Origin: Peronospora farinosa
Taxonomy: Eukaryota; Oomycota; Peronosporomycetes; Peronosporales; Peronosporaceae
Direction: 5' to 3'
DNA length: 64,000 bases
NCBI GenBank assembly: GCA_947646735.1
Contig: CANTFK010000994.1
Coordinates: 434,001-498,000, forward strand
Positions 46,826 through 56,877 of the stretch are shown piece by piece (the first letter of the stretch is position 1; each line of letters opens with the position of its first letter). The position numbers were made by a program, and so were the translations under genes. Under the pieces are notes generated by a model that was not told the DNA's origin, ran no database searches, and worked only from the letters and a program-made list of their open reading frames with translations.

Positions 46826-47167
46826 TGTAACGGGGCTAGAACGTACCGTCACTAGCTTACACGTGCGCTTGAGGAAGACTCAAGCCCGAGTATTAGGTAT
46901 TAAGTAAATTTAACTCTGATTTTTATTTTGGTTTTAATTCGTACTAATTACGAAGATTTTAGTCGTAATAAATACGACAGTGTTCCCGCCTTTCGGGAAC
47001 CACACAATTTCAGGTTGATTTATCATTGGTCCATATTGGGGACTTTAGGCCCAATAATAAACCAATAATAAATTACCACGCTGTGCCCGCTATTCGGGCC
47101 CAACACCTGCCTACATATGTGATTGTTTATTTGTGTTAATGCTATATGTGTAATGTAGCCCATTACA
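46826..47167 (-). repeat. TE-C 3' LTR
   Basis: TGTAACGGGG...CCATTACA in plus orientation, TG/CA termini. TCACCCCCTT at 47168-47177 is the polypurine tract (AAGGGGGTGA) on the minus strand. Confidence 0.95.
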
Positions 47168-47180
47168 TCACCCCCTTCTC

Positions 47181-48498
47181 ATGGCAGCACTCACCAACCG
47201 TGAGTGCTCAACTGTCGAAAACCCTTGGCCCACAAACGAACAAGCAATGTCCGCAGACCTAACACCCAGTCCAGCAGCACTCCCAAGGAACGTCAGCGGG
47301 AGTGCATCAACCAACATCATGGCGCGGCAGCTCATACCATGGTCGCTGTACGACTTGTCCGGAGCTCACGCTCCGGACTCACTGGACATGATGCGGGACT
47401 ACTTCCGCCGATTTCGAAAACTGCGCGGGAAAGGTCTTGATGGAATCGAGCATGAAGCTCTACAACGTTCTTGGTGCGCCTTCATCCAACGTTGGAATCG
47501 GATGCCAATCTTGTGACTCGACTCCACGCCCAACTCATGACGAATGGCGACGACACATCGCTGAGTGTCCACTCAGTGATCGCGAACGAAGTTGGATTGC
47601 GAAGTATGAGCGAAGTCTGGGCGAACGGAGAAGCGCAGTTATTCGTGGTGCGCCCTGCTGGCGGCACCACTCGCGACAGCGGAGTCGATCTCCGCGGGAT
47701 CATCAGCGCAGGGCAGCGACACGTTCGCCTGCCCGTCCAGTTGCGCGATTCTCGCCTCGCAATCGTGATATGTATTCACCGCGACATTCTCGATCACGGC
47801 ATCGATCTCGTTCGCGACATCGTTTGCGTTCGCGACATCGTTCTCGTTCTTGTCATCGTTCCCGTTTCCGACAACGTGAATCTCCTTACCGCTCTCGTTT
47901 GTCACGAGAGCGTTCGCGTGCTCGCCCGCCTTGGAATAGTCCGACTTCGTGGCTTCATACGACAGAACCACATCTGGAACGTCACGAAGGAGCGAGGAAC
48001 GTGGTTCCCATGTATCCTGCTCGGGAGGGAATCCAAGCCAACGTACTCGGTACCTACGCACGGATGGAACCGCACGCTTCTCATGAGCCGACTGCAATAA
48101 TGGTTGTGGAGGGTCCTCGTGACCCACAATGCGGTCTACAATCCAGCGCACCTGTCCCTCCGCATCAACAAGCGGAGGAGGGCCCTCGCGGTGGTAGAGC
48201 TGGCGTCCTGGTTGCTCAGGACGATGTTGATCAGGCCGTGAATATAGCTGCCGATGCTCGGCTGGAGGCTGAGGCTGCCAGTGAACGTGCTGCCCAGGCG
48301 GAGAAGACTTCGAGTGAGACCCGGCAGTCGAACCGTGAACTGCTCGAGAGGATAAGGATTCTGGAGCGCCAGATGCTTGGTCAGGTTCAGATGGGATCGA
48401 GACCCCGCCCCATGTCATCGGCGCGTCGAGCGCGACGGGAAGGCCGTTCGACTAACGAACCCCTGAAGCCGGCGTCGGAGCTAAACCGTGAAGCGTAG
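47181..48498 (+). CDS. TE-C antisense ORF, SR-rich with coiled-coil tail
   Basis: A plus-strand frame of 353 codons (47437-48498) is preceded by a 111-codon frame (47181-47516) beginning right after the LTR. The long frame has an Arg-Ser dipeptide region (RSRHRSRSRHRLRSRHRSRS) at residues about 118-145, a Pro-rich middle and a coiled coil at about 265-325 (AADARLEAEAASERAAQAEK...LLERIRILERQML). It is antisense to the chromodomain ORF, so one strand may only mirror the other; the chromodomain is the better supported. Its position and coiled-coil ending match the antisense regions of TE-A and TE-B. Confidence 0.4.
47639..48418 (-). CDS. TE-C C-terminal chromodomain segment
   Basis: This 259-codon minus frame contains a chromodomain at residues about 88-155: VRWIVDRIVGHED, RYRVRWLGFPPEQDTWEP and LLRDVPDVVLSYE. 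Chromodomains at the end of Gypsy integrases steer insertion to marked chromatin. The frame follows the integrase ORF (48452) with a shift, so it is either a fused polyprotein tail with a lesion or a separate reading frame. The C-terminal 90 residues are Asn/Asp-rich. Confidence 0.7.
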   Translation of the reverse strand: MTWGGVSIPSEPDQASGAPESLSSRAVHGSTAGSHSKSSPPGQHVHWQPQPPAEHRQLYSRPDQHRPEQPGRQLYHREGPPPLVDAEGQVRWIVDRIVGHEDPPQPLLQSAHEKRAVPSVRRYRVRWLGFPPEQDTWEPRSSLLRDVPDVVLSYEATKSDYSKAGEHANALVTNESGKEIHVVGNGNDDKNENDVANANDVANEIDAVIENVAVNTYHDCEARIAQLDGQANVSLPCADDPAEIDSAVASGAASRAHHE

Positions 48499-49564
48499 CC
48501 GGACGATATTCCTTCAGACGCCCGACATAGAATGTCGGGTGGAGTCGCAGTGAAGAGGGGACGTCGAGTGTATAAGCGTCGCCAATTGCCTTCAGAACCT
48601 TGAATGGACCGATGAAGCGTGGCGCGAGTTTACTCGCGCCCAGATTAGTGACCGCAGAATCCCTTAAACCTTCCGTCGATAATAATACACGGTCACCTTT
48701 CTCAAACTTGCTCATGTTTTTTCTTCCATGTTTGTCAGCGTTCTCCTTCTGTAGGTCTACAGCAGTTTGTAGTGCGTCGCGTACAAATATGGTGATGGCT
48801 TGACGTTGAAGTATAAATTCCGACACGGCCATGTCATCAATTGGTCGCGCCGACTCAATCGGCGCGTAGTTGGCAGTAGGGGAACGCTTACCCGAAGACG
48901 GGTCAATCAATGTCTGCGCAGTCCATCGAGCTAATGGGGACGCCACGTCTGATGGCGTCAAAATGGCCGTCTTTGCCTTGGATCGTGTTACTGCATTCGC
49001 GCTCAAAATACCGTGAGCTGCACTCGATCCTTGTTTATCACCTTTACCCCCCCCCAGAGTGGAGCCACTAGGTGTTGTGGGTCGCCCCACGGCCAGGACA
49101 GTAGGAACACGAGGGTGACGAGCCGAATTCACAAAAAATGGCGTCAACCCTGTTGACGCGTGTACGGCGTTGTTGAGTGCGAACTCAGCGAGTGGTAAAA
49201 ATGCACTCCAACTTGTAAATGACGTAGCATAACTCCGAAGAACATCTTCGAGGACTCGGTTCACGCGCTCGGTCTGCCCATCCGTTTCCGGATGGGATGC
49301 CGTCGACATCAGCAGTTTTGTCCCGATGAGCTCGAAAAGTGATGTCCAAAATGCGGACGTAAATCGCGGATCACGGTCCGAAACAATGTTTTCTGGAAGG
49401 CTATGATGACGGAACACCGCGTCGATGAAGTGCGCCGCGGTCTCTGCCGCGGTGACCTTAGCGTGAACAGGCACGAGATGTGTCATCTTGCTGAATCTGT
49501 CAACAAAGACCAAGATGCCCGTTCGAGCTTGGCTATCGGGCGCTAGCCCGAAGATAAAGTCCAT
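48452..49564 (-). CDS. TE-C integrase
   Basis: 370 codons: MDFIFGLAPD, VDRFSKMTHLVP, the core VSDRDPRFTSAFW (second Asp), HPETDGQTERVNRVLEDVLRSY (catalytic Glu), then FEKGDRVLLSTEG and KLAPRFIGPFKVLKAIGDAYTL, the GPY/F module. An in-frame TAG at 49565-49567 separates it from the zinc-binding part upstream. Confidence 0.92.
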   Translation of the reverse strand: MDFIFGLAPDSQARTGILVFVDRFSKMTHLVPVHAKVTAAETAAHFIDAVFRHHSLPENIVSDRDPRFTSAFWTSLFELIGTKLLMSTASHPETDGQTERVNRVLEDVLRSYATSFTSWSAFLPLAEFALNNAVHASTGLTPFFVNSARHPRVPTVLAVGRPTTPSGSTLGGGKGDKQGSSAAHGILSANAVTRSKAKTAILTPSDVASPLARWTAQTLIDPSSGKRSPTANYAPIESARPIDDMAVSEFILQRQAITIFVRDALQTAVDLQKENADKHGRKNMSKFEKGDRVLLSTEGLRDSAVTNLGASKLAPRFIGPFKVLKAIGDAYTLDVPSSLRLHPTFYVGRLKEYRPATLHGLAPTPASGVR

Positions 49565-49708
49565 CTAAACTGATCTCCAGGACTCTGCTGCAATTGGCAA
49601 CGATCGCAAGGGAGCCTGTGACGATGGAGATGGCTTCACACGCTGGCATATTTCGCACGTTCGGATCCAGTTGCGTACCCACTTATACATGTGGGGCCAG
49701 AAGAAGTC

Positions 49709-51972
49709 TCAAGACACAGCCGCGAAAGTCTTTTCGCGGCCTAAATGGCCGCCAGCAGGAGCATCGTGATAATCGTGAATGATTCTTGCACGCAAATCCA
49801 TGTCATTGGCAATCACCGTGCGAGGAGCATCGAATTGGTCGATGCTATACAGAAGCAAATCGCCATCTAAACTGTATCGATGAATATGGTCGCGCTTGGT
49901 ACGGGATAATGCTCCCAGTGCAGCATCGCTGGGAGCACGCAGATACTCGATAATGTCTGCATAATCTGAGTCACCCTTGTACGCTGCAACGATCTCATCA
50001 AATAAACACGGCTCGGGTGTAACCCGAGTTAAGTTCAGCGATACACACATTGCACATCGGTCATCATCGTCCTCGTCATCAGTAGCCTGGCGACTCAGAG
50101 CAGTCCGAGGATCGTAGTCAGGACGTCGTGACAAGGCGTCAGCGAGAATATTGGTCTTGCCTGGCTTGTAATGCACGACGAAGTTGTACTCAGAGAAGAA
50201 TGAGAGCCATCGTGCCATCCGTTGGGACAGGTGTGGGCTCTTCATCGCTGTGCGCAGCGATGCATGATCGGTGTACAAAGCAAACGTACTTTCACCAAGG
50301 AGATTCACGCGAAACTTGATGAGTGCATAGCGCATCGCTAATAACTCCTTGTCGTGAACCGGATAGTTCTTCTCAGCTGGCTTCATCTGTCGCGACTGAT
50401 AATTCACGACTCGTTCACGGCCCTCATCATCAAATTGCATGAGGGCACAACCGATTGCAAAATCACTGGCGTCGCAAACCACGTGGAACGGCTTGGAATC
50501 GTCTGGTAGGACCAGGACTGGCGCTGACGCTAGGCTCTTCTTTACTGCTTCGAAGGCTGCTTGGTGCTCGGGACGCCACAACCACGTGGCGTCTTTCTTC
50601 AAGAGTGACGACAAAGGCTGGATAGAACCAGCATAATCCTTCGTATACTTGTGCAAATAATTAGCCAAGCCGAGCCACTGGCGCAACTCCGTAGGGTTCT
50701 TGGGCGTGGGCCAAGAACAGATGGACGACACCTTCTCTGGATCAGCTCGAACTTCCGATTTACTCACATAGCAACCTAACACCGGAATCTCCGGTGCACA
50801 AAAGACACACTTCTTGAGATTCGCGTACAACTTGTTGTTCCGCATAACTTGAAACACTTGCTTCAGGTGTTGAAGGTGAACTTGGAAATCGTTGAGGTTG
50901 CCCTCGGCGCGACTATGGACGAAGATATCGTCAAAATAACTTGGGGCAAAGTTCCGAAGAGGTCTCAACACTTGAGACACCATGCGATTGAAAGTGGCCG
51001 GAGCGTTCTTCAACCCTTGTGGCATAACCAGCCACTCCCATAACATGCCACTCGGGGTGCTCACCGCGGCGAGTGGGACATCACTCGGTCGCATCAGATC
51101 TGGTAAAAGCCATCGATCAAGTCGATGGCACTGAAGATGACACTTCCTGACATGGAATTCAGCACCATGTCCTTCCTGGGAATTGGCGTTTGCGCAGGAA
51201 TAGTGGCATCATTCAACTTATTGAACGCATGCACTATCCGCCAGCCTCCCGTAGCCTTCTTCACGCAGAAGGTTGGACTCGAATGTGGTGAGATACTCTC
51301 CCGCACATGACCCGCTTTGCGGCGGCCTTCAAAGAATGCGTCAATAGCTTCGACTTGATCTCGAGGCAACGGCCACTGCCGTGTCACACAATACTACGAC
51401 CCTGGCACGAGATCAATCTCGTGCCGAACACCGCGGTCCGCAGGAATTTCAGCCGGGATCTTGTCCGGGAACACGTCTGCATACTCACGAGCAATGTCGT
51501 AGACGGGGTTACCAGACTCTCGCAGGGCCTCCCATGACTGTGATGCAAACCGTTCTTCACGCGCAGACTTCGGCTCAGCGCTTCGAGGACGCGCCATATG
51601 CTCCTCGTTTGCCACGGTAACCACCTCGTTGGTGATTAGACACACTTGTTCCACAGTGCCTCCCTTAAGGTCACGTAGGAAATGCTTCCAGGAAAGCCCT
51701 GGAAGACTTGTAATGGAAGACGCATTACGAGGAGGACTTTCGACCTCGATATATTGGCGCCTTTGTGGACTCCCTTCCACGTACACGATAGCGTGGACAC
51801 ATTCCAACGCTAAATTCTCGGTGCTGTTGTCCCCATCGTGCTTCGAGTCACTACTCGAAGCTGGCGAACCGCAGTCAGGTGATAAACCATCACCCCCCTC
51901 TAGGCACTGGATGTCGTCATCCAAGATGCCGGAAACACTGGACGGGAGTACCCCAAACTCGACCGTCGACAC
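49709..51972 (-). pseudogene. TE-C reverse transcriptase-RNase H with stops
   Basis: 51972-51394 is the linker and RT start; a TAG at 51394-51396 replaces the codon before YCVTRQWPLP. 51387-51094 carries SPTFCVKKATGGWRIVHAFNKLN and AIDLIDGFYQI and ends in a one-base deletion. 51094-49709 resumes with STPSGMLWEWLVMPQGLKNA, the intact active site SYFDDIFVHSRA, VRADPEKVSSICSWP, RNase H LYTDHASLRTAM and KPGKTNILADALSRRPD, and the integrase zinc-binding start GGHLGREKTF. A TGA at 49709-49711 interrupts the frame before FFWPHMYKWV. Confidence 0.92.
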
Positions 51973-51990
51973 TTGATGCGGGAGCTCCTG

Positions 51991-52961
51991 CTAGGCCGCC
52001 GTAAACCCGCGTGGGAGCCCCTGCTCAACCACAGTATGCCCATGTGGGAACCTCGGTTCGACCACAGTGGGTGATGATGGGAACCCCGGTTCGACCATCA
52101 TGCTCTCGCGTGGGGACTCCTGTCCGCCCACGTTGTACTCGTGTGGGAGCCCCTGCTCGACCACAATATGCCCATGTGGAAACCTCGGTTCGACCACAGT
52201 GGGTGATGATGGGAACCCCGGTTTGACCATCATGCTCTCGCGTGAGGAATCCTGTCCGTCCACGTCACACTCGCTGGCGAGCTCTTGCTCGTCGCCACAA
52301 TGCCCTTGTGGGAGCCCCTGATCGACCACAATAGGTGCAGATGGGAACCCCGGTTCAACCACTGCATTCACGTGCGGGAACCTCTGTTCAACCGCATTAA
52401 TGACGCGCGGGAACCCCTGTTCGACCGCGTCGTCCTCTTCGCTCTGTAGCGAGGAGTCACTGTAACTTGTGTCTCGAAGAACAGCACAAGCAGTGCAGAG
52501 AGGGCCATCGCTCGCTCTGTGCACCGCCAACGTCGTGGAATCGCGATCCACGACTGTGACGTTTGGCCAGTCACTTGGAGATACCAAGAGATGGGTAAAC
52601 ACTTCACTGACATCGAACTTGCGTCGACGTATCACTGGTCTAGCTAACCAGTCGATCTGGGGCTTATAACGTGCCAACCATGGCATGCCCAGTATGCAAT
52701 CGAATGCATAATTCATCGCGATCACCAAGAAATCATCATTACTGCGAAAGCCATCAAACGTATACGGCAACGACACTTCGCGCCGCGATACGCGGTGTGG
52801 TTTCCCGTCAGCCAACTTGACGACGACTTGGCCAGGTCCCCCACGGACCTGAATGCTGGGAGGCAGCATCGACAAACAAGATTCACGAAAGAAATTGTAT
52901 GTTGCTCCTGAGTCCAGGAGTGCTCGCAGAGGTCGCCGGACGCCGGCGACATGTAAACTGA
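51991..52961 (-). CDS. TE-C protease with repeat linker
   Basis: The catalytic segment RALLDSGATYNFFRES lies just upstream of the Met at 52875 in the same frame. It continues with VVVKLADGKPHRV and DCILGMPWLARYKPQIDW. The C-terminal 150 residues are a repeat-rich linker (VVEPGFPSSPTVVEPRFPHG) containing the 132-bp tandem repeat. A TAG at 51991-51993 ends the frame, although the same frame continues to RT. Confidence 0.85.
52011..52274. repeat. 132-bp tandem repeat, two copies
   Basis: 52011-52142 and 52143-52274 are near-identical, a period of 44 codons that preserves the frame of the protease-RT linker. More degenerate units continue to about 52440. Confidence 0.85.
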
Positions 52962-53090
52962 CAATAATCAGACGTGAATCACCACTCGTAGTGGTGGCAT
53001 TTAACCGTGCGCGTAGCGCAGGAGGACTGGAAGGTTAGGCTGCCACCGGGGGACCCGGACCTCCGTTCCAACCAGTAGGGCGCCCTGCAC

Positions 53091-54140
53091 CTACTGGTCC
53101 CGACCGTTTTTTGGACGTGCGGCCGGTACAGCACCCTCATGATGGGCGTCCACTACTTGCACTGATAATGGGGATGGCGCACGGCACTCTGCCGCGCGAT
53201 GTCCTGGCTTGCGACAACGAAAGCAAACCATTGGACGCCCGGTGCGAGCGTCACCTTTATGATGAAAGACACGTCGCCGGTCACCCGACGACTCAATAAC
53301 GTCGATCTCCATAGGTTATGGGCCAGAAGGCCGGGGAACGCTGACGACCGAGGGTTTGGCATAGGCCTTTGTGACCCTAAAGTCTTCACGGAGTGCGATG
53401 GCGAATGCCTCCTCCAATGTGGCAGGCTCGGCGCGCTCCAGCGATAAGCGGGTCTGCCCCTCACGCATACCATCCACAAAGACATTCACCTGTGTGTACA
53501 TGTCCATGGGGTGCGTGATAATACACGACGCCAGATGCCTAGCCATCTGTACGTAGTCGCGCATCGCCATTTCACCCTGTCGCATCGACAGGAATCTTGA
53601 TCGCACCAGTTTCTCCTCTTGTGGTGGCTCGAAGGCAAGACGGAGATCGTCCTGGATGGTATCCAAGGTGGGAAATGCGTGCTCGTCCACAACGAGTTTA
53701 CCAAGGGCCCACTCCTTGGCCTTCCCGGTGAGGCGGGAAAGAAGAAAGTTGACCTTCGCCTGTGGAGCCTCAAGAAGTCTCGAGGCGATGGCGATATCAA
53801 CTTCTCGGAACCACCGGTTCAGCGATAACCGGTCCTTACCTTCTCCAGAGTAGGAGGAGGTTTCCATCTTCACGGCCTCATTACGTGAAGGACGCGAGAG
53901 AGTTAAGCCTCGCCGGTTGGATTCGGCGAGCTCGCGTGCCATAAACTCATGTATGGCGAGACGTGGCGCGTCAGGGGTCGCTGATCTCATCAGCGACGCG
54001 ACGAATGCCTCTCCCGATATCGCCGCGAGGCGATTAAGGGCATCCCACTCAACACCAGTAAGATGGGGGAAGGTCGCGTGCTCCAGAAATAAGTCTGGAG
54101 CGTCAAAGTACGACGATTCGCTCATCCCAAACTCGGGCAT
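53091..54140 (-). pseudogene. TE-C gag with one in-frame stop
   Basis: 54140-53316 is a 274-codon capsid frame ([45 protein letters not shown]). A TAA at 53316-53318 is followed in the same frame by 53312-53091 with an intact zinc knuckle CFRCRKPGHRAAEC. The stop thus separates capsid from nucleocapsid. Confidence 0.9.
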
Positions 54141-54166
54141 AGGAAGGACTACGAAGTGCTACCAGG

Positions 54167-54508
54167 TGTAACGGGGCTAGAACGTACCGTCACTAGCTTA
54201 CACGTGCGCTTGAGGAAGACTCAAGCCCGAGTATTAGGTATTAAGTAAATTTAACTCTGATTTTTATTTTGGTTTTAATTCGTACTAATTACGAAGATTT
54301 TAGTCGTAATAAATACGACAGTGTTCCCGCCTTTCGGGAACCACACAATTTCAGGTTGATTTATCATTGGTCCATATTGGGGACTTTAGGCCCAATAATA
54401 AACCAATAATAAATTACCACGCTGTGCCCGCTATTCGGGCCCAACACCTGCCTACATATGTAATTGTTTATTTGTGTTAATGCTATATGTGTAATGTAGC
54501 CCATTACA
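54167..54508 (-). repeat. TE-C 5' LTR, with primer binding site beside it
   Basis: Identical to 46826-47167 except one base. Minus-strand TGGTAGCACTTCGTAG starts at 54164, two bases inside the LTR, and is the primer binding site. Confidence 0.95.
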
Positions 54509-55050
54509 TAGGGGAAGCAAGTGACCCACTTGCGAAGCAAAGACACTGAAGTCTTCACGCAGCGCAATGCTGAACGCCTCTTCAAAAGATGCGGGAGGCT
54601 TCCGCAATAAGTAAAAACGCTGTTGCCCAGCATTCATTCCAGTAACGAACACATGGACTTGTGTCACCTTTTCGATAGGGTCGGCGCCTATGCACGATGC
54701 CAGATGTCTCACACGTTGGATGTAGTCCAGCATTGACAGACTACCCTTCTGCAATGCATGGAATGCGGATCAATGATGGTGCTCGTCTTGCGGAGGCTCA
54801 AACACCAAGCGAAAGGCGTATATAAGGGCCTGCATGTCCGGAAAACATCCAGGAATTGAAAACATGCTTTCCCAATGCTCACTCCTTTGTTTTTCCAGTC
54901 AACTTGGAGGGTACGTGGGTACGCGTGAACTCTGTCGTTAGCTTGCGAAATTGGACAGCGATGTTCACTTCACAAAGACAGCGATATGCGCGAGGCGCTT
55001 TGGGACCTTGTCGCTGTAACTCGAAGCGGCGAGTTTAATGACGTTAGATC
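54509..55050 (-). pseudogene. TE-B gag, 5' portion
   Basis: Frame 54754-54520 has LSMLDYIQRVRHLASCIGAD and PPASFEEAFSIALREDF, the end of a capsid like that of TE-C. Upstream to 55050 the frame is broken. TE-C interrupts it at 54508. Confidence 0.75.
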
Positions 55051-55252
55051 CCATGACAATTAAAGGAGTTGAAGCTTGCCACCGCAATCGGCGAGCTCGC
55101 GGTTGACGAAGTCTTGAATGGCTACATGCTGGAGCCGCTCAGGCGTATATTTGAGCATGGCAACAACGGTAGTAAGGCCGGTCAAGTCTGCCAGGCGACG
55201 CAAAATTTTCCACTCGAAGAAGTCAGGTGCTCAAAATCATCGTGTGGCAACA

Positions 55253-55267
55253 CCCCCCCCCCCCCCC
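55253..55267. repeat. Run of 15 cytosines
   Basis: C15 between the TE-B gag start and its 5' LTR. It is prone to length change and sequencing error. Confidence 0.9.
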
Positions 55268-55312
55268 GATAGCGCTCTGTATTCGTTAAAAGGAATAAAA
55301 AGTGCTACCAGG

Positions 55313-55642
55313 TGTGAGGGGGCTAGAGCTCCGTTGCTTACAAACACTATAGGTCTTACGAGGAAGCATAAGGAAGCGCGCAAAAACTAGCGCGCTTAAG
55401 GTTAATTTCAGCTCTGATTTATAGATGTATTTGTTTTTATACTAAGTACGAGTGGTCATTAAACGCATGGGAACTACTCGACTACATATCTCTTCTCCTA
55501 TTGGCTGATAATGAGACTGATTTTCACTTACCTGCGAATAGAGATATGAATGGATAGATCCGCTATCTCGGGTGTAGCACATAACTACTTATGTAATATG
55601 ACACTAACTATATTTTATTGTGTAACGGTACACCCCGTTACA
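55313..55642 (-). repeat. TE-B 5' LTR
   Basis: TGTGAGGGGG...CCCCGTTACA, about 330 bases with TG/CA ends. Minus-strand TGGTAGCACTTTTTATT begins two bases inside it (55310) as primer binding site. The middle shares words such as CTCTGATTTAT and GTACGAG-like with the TE-C LTR, indicating related families. Confidence 0.85.
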
Positions 55643-55646
55643 CAGG

Positions 55647-56048
55647 TCATGGATGCATCTTAGTTGTCATGCTCGTACTTGGTTCCCTTAATCTTTTTAC
55701 GAGGATCCATGGTCGTTCCAGACGAATCGAGCGGATGTAGCCGCCAAGCGATGCATCTCTTATATTATCTCTTATATTTTTCGCATGCTTTCTTTTCCTT
55801 TGCCTACTCCTTTTCTGCTCTGGTGCGGCGACCTCTTTTCTAAGACAGTATTGTGGCATACTAATCTTCATCTTCTTTTTTTCTTCTTCTATCTACTTAT
55901 CACGGAAATCATTCTGATAGATAGTCAGAGCAGCGGGTGCTTCTAAAACGGGCTGAGTAAAGGTTAGTGGTAATGCATTTGGTCCGGCTTCCGCATGATT
56001 CGAAATTGTGAAGTCCTTGGAGTCAGAGTCACTCATGGTGCAAGACAT
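55647..56048 (-). pseudogene. Hypothetical ORF with one stop, truncated at an LTR
   Basis: ATG at 56048 (MSCTMSDSDSKDFTISNHAE) opens 51 codons to TAG at 55893-55895. The same frame then continues, with a basic segment (EQKRSRQRKRKHAKN), to 55647, five bases from the TE-B LTR. It may be the N-terminus of a gene or gag interrupted by that insertion. Family not recognised. Confidence 0.35.
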
Positions 56049-56329
56049 ATACACAAGGAACTAAAAAATGTTAAATAGAAATGTTGCACTATGTTACAGC
56101 TTCGATCAAATGGTTCTAATTTATTGACTCGTAAGCCTCACTAATTCAATTTTCAAAGGCGTTGAAGTCCGTCCCGCGAACTCAGCAACAGGGTCAGAGG
56201 GGGTGCTGAGGTTTTAAATCCATTAAATCGCAAAATTTAGCGTAGAAAGTACCGTTTTTTATAACTCGGAAAAATTTCAGAAAATCTCAGAAACTGTTTA
56301 TAAGTTTTATCTTAATTCGAAGAAGCTTA
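56049..56329. other. Short non-coding gap
   Basis: AT-rich sequence with no frame or repeat I can support. Confidence 0.4.
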
Positions 56330-56782
56330 TATAATTACTAAAAAGTCTACCCGTTCGAAGGAACGAGGAATAAAATTTCTTGTACATGCTTTACAGCTTA
56401 AGATGCAGAGAACCAAACACACAAAGTGCACTAGAGAAACAAGCTTCATAAAGGCTTTAATGCTATAATTTAGAATGAGAACTGGATTATATTCTTGCAA
56501 TAAGATATGAGAATAAACCTGCCACAAGTACACTACACTAGACTAATCACTTTAGTTGTAATCTTAGTATGCAGTATCCGTTATTTAATGACACGTCAAC
56601 ACTTTGTACGGCAACATCAACTTTTTTACCCATAACCGATACGGCAAGATATTATCAATACCTTTTTAACGCCCAAACTTGATACCTAAGTATCAAAAAT
56701 AAATTGTATTGATTATTTATAATTAAACCTATGTTAATCATAATTAAATTGGATATAACTACCAACGTCGTGTGGCCCTGTT
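56330..56782. repeat. Truncated LTR, related to the solo LTR at 58781
   Basis: Shared words in the same order (GTTCGAAGGAACG, CAGAGAACCAA, AAGTACACTACACTAGA) align this segment with 58910-59288. It ends GCCCTGTTACA. The first ~130 bases of the LTR are missing or too diverged. The left edge is approximate. Confidence 0.65.
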
Positions 56783-56877
56783 ACACTTGCCTTCACCAGA
56801 CACATCACGTCATTCGACACATCTCCTCTTCAATGTAGATAGCAACGTGAACATCAAAAATTAATGGTTGTTCACAG

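Larger units (their letters stand above)
46826..54508 (-). mobile_element. TE-C: young Ty3/Gypsy element with chromodomain, nested in TE-B
   Basis: The 342-bp LTRs (46826-47167 and 54167-54508) differ at one base by eye (G/A at 47121). The 5-bp target duplication TAGGG is perfect (46821-46825 and 54509-54513). Internal order on the minus strand is gag, zinc knuckle, protease, RT, RNase H, integrase, chromodomain. Despite the near-identical LTRs, at least five in-frame stops and a 1-nt deletion disable the polyprotein. Confidence 0.96.
42061..55642 (-). mobile_element. TE-B: old Ty3/Gypsy element split by TE-C
   Basis: Gag-pol remnants on the minus strand run from 55050 to 54509, are interrupted by TE-C (46826-54508), and resume from 46820 to about 42250. 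The TE-C target duplication TAGGG is the junction, and both sides fall in gag between capsid and nucleocapsid. The 5' LTR is 55313-55642. The 3' LTR is not found near 42061, so the left edge is uncertain and probably truncated. All genes are broken. Confidence 0.8.

Noticed and set aside
47551..47900. RS-rich ORF as a host splicing factor
   Set aside because: It lies within TE-C between LTR and integrase, antisense to a chromodomain, so it is treated as element sequence.
53619..53853. Plus-strand ORFs opposite TE-C gag
   Set aside because: Reverse readings of the capsid frame, unlike the antisense module, which lies at the other end of the element.
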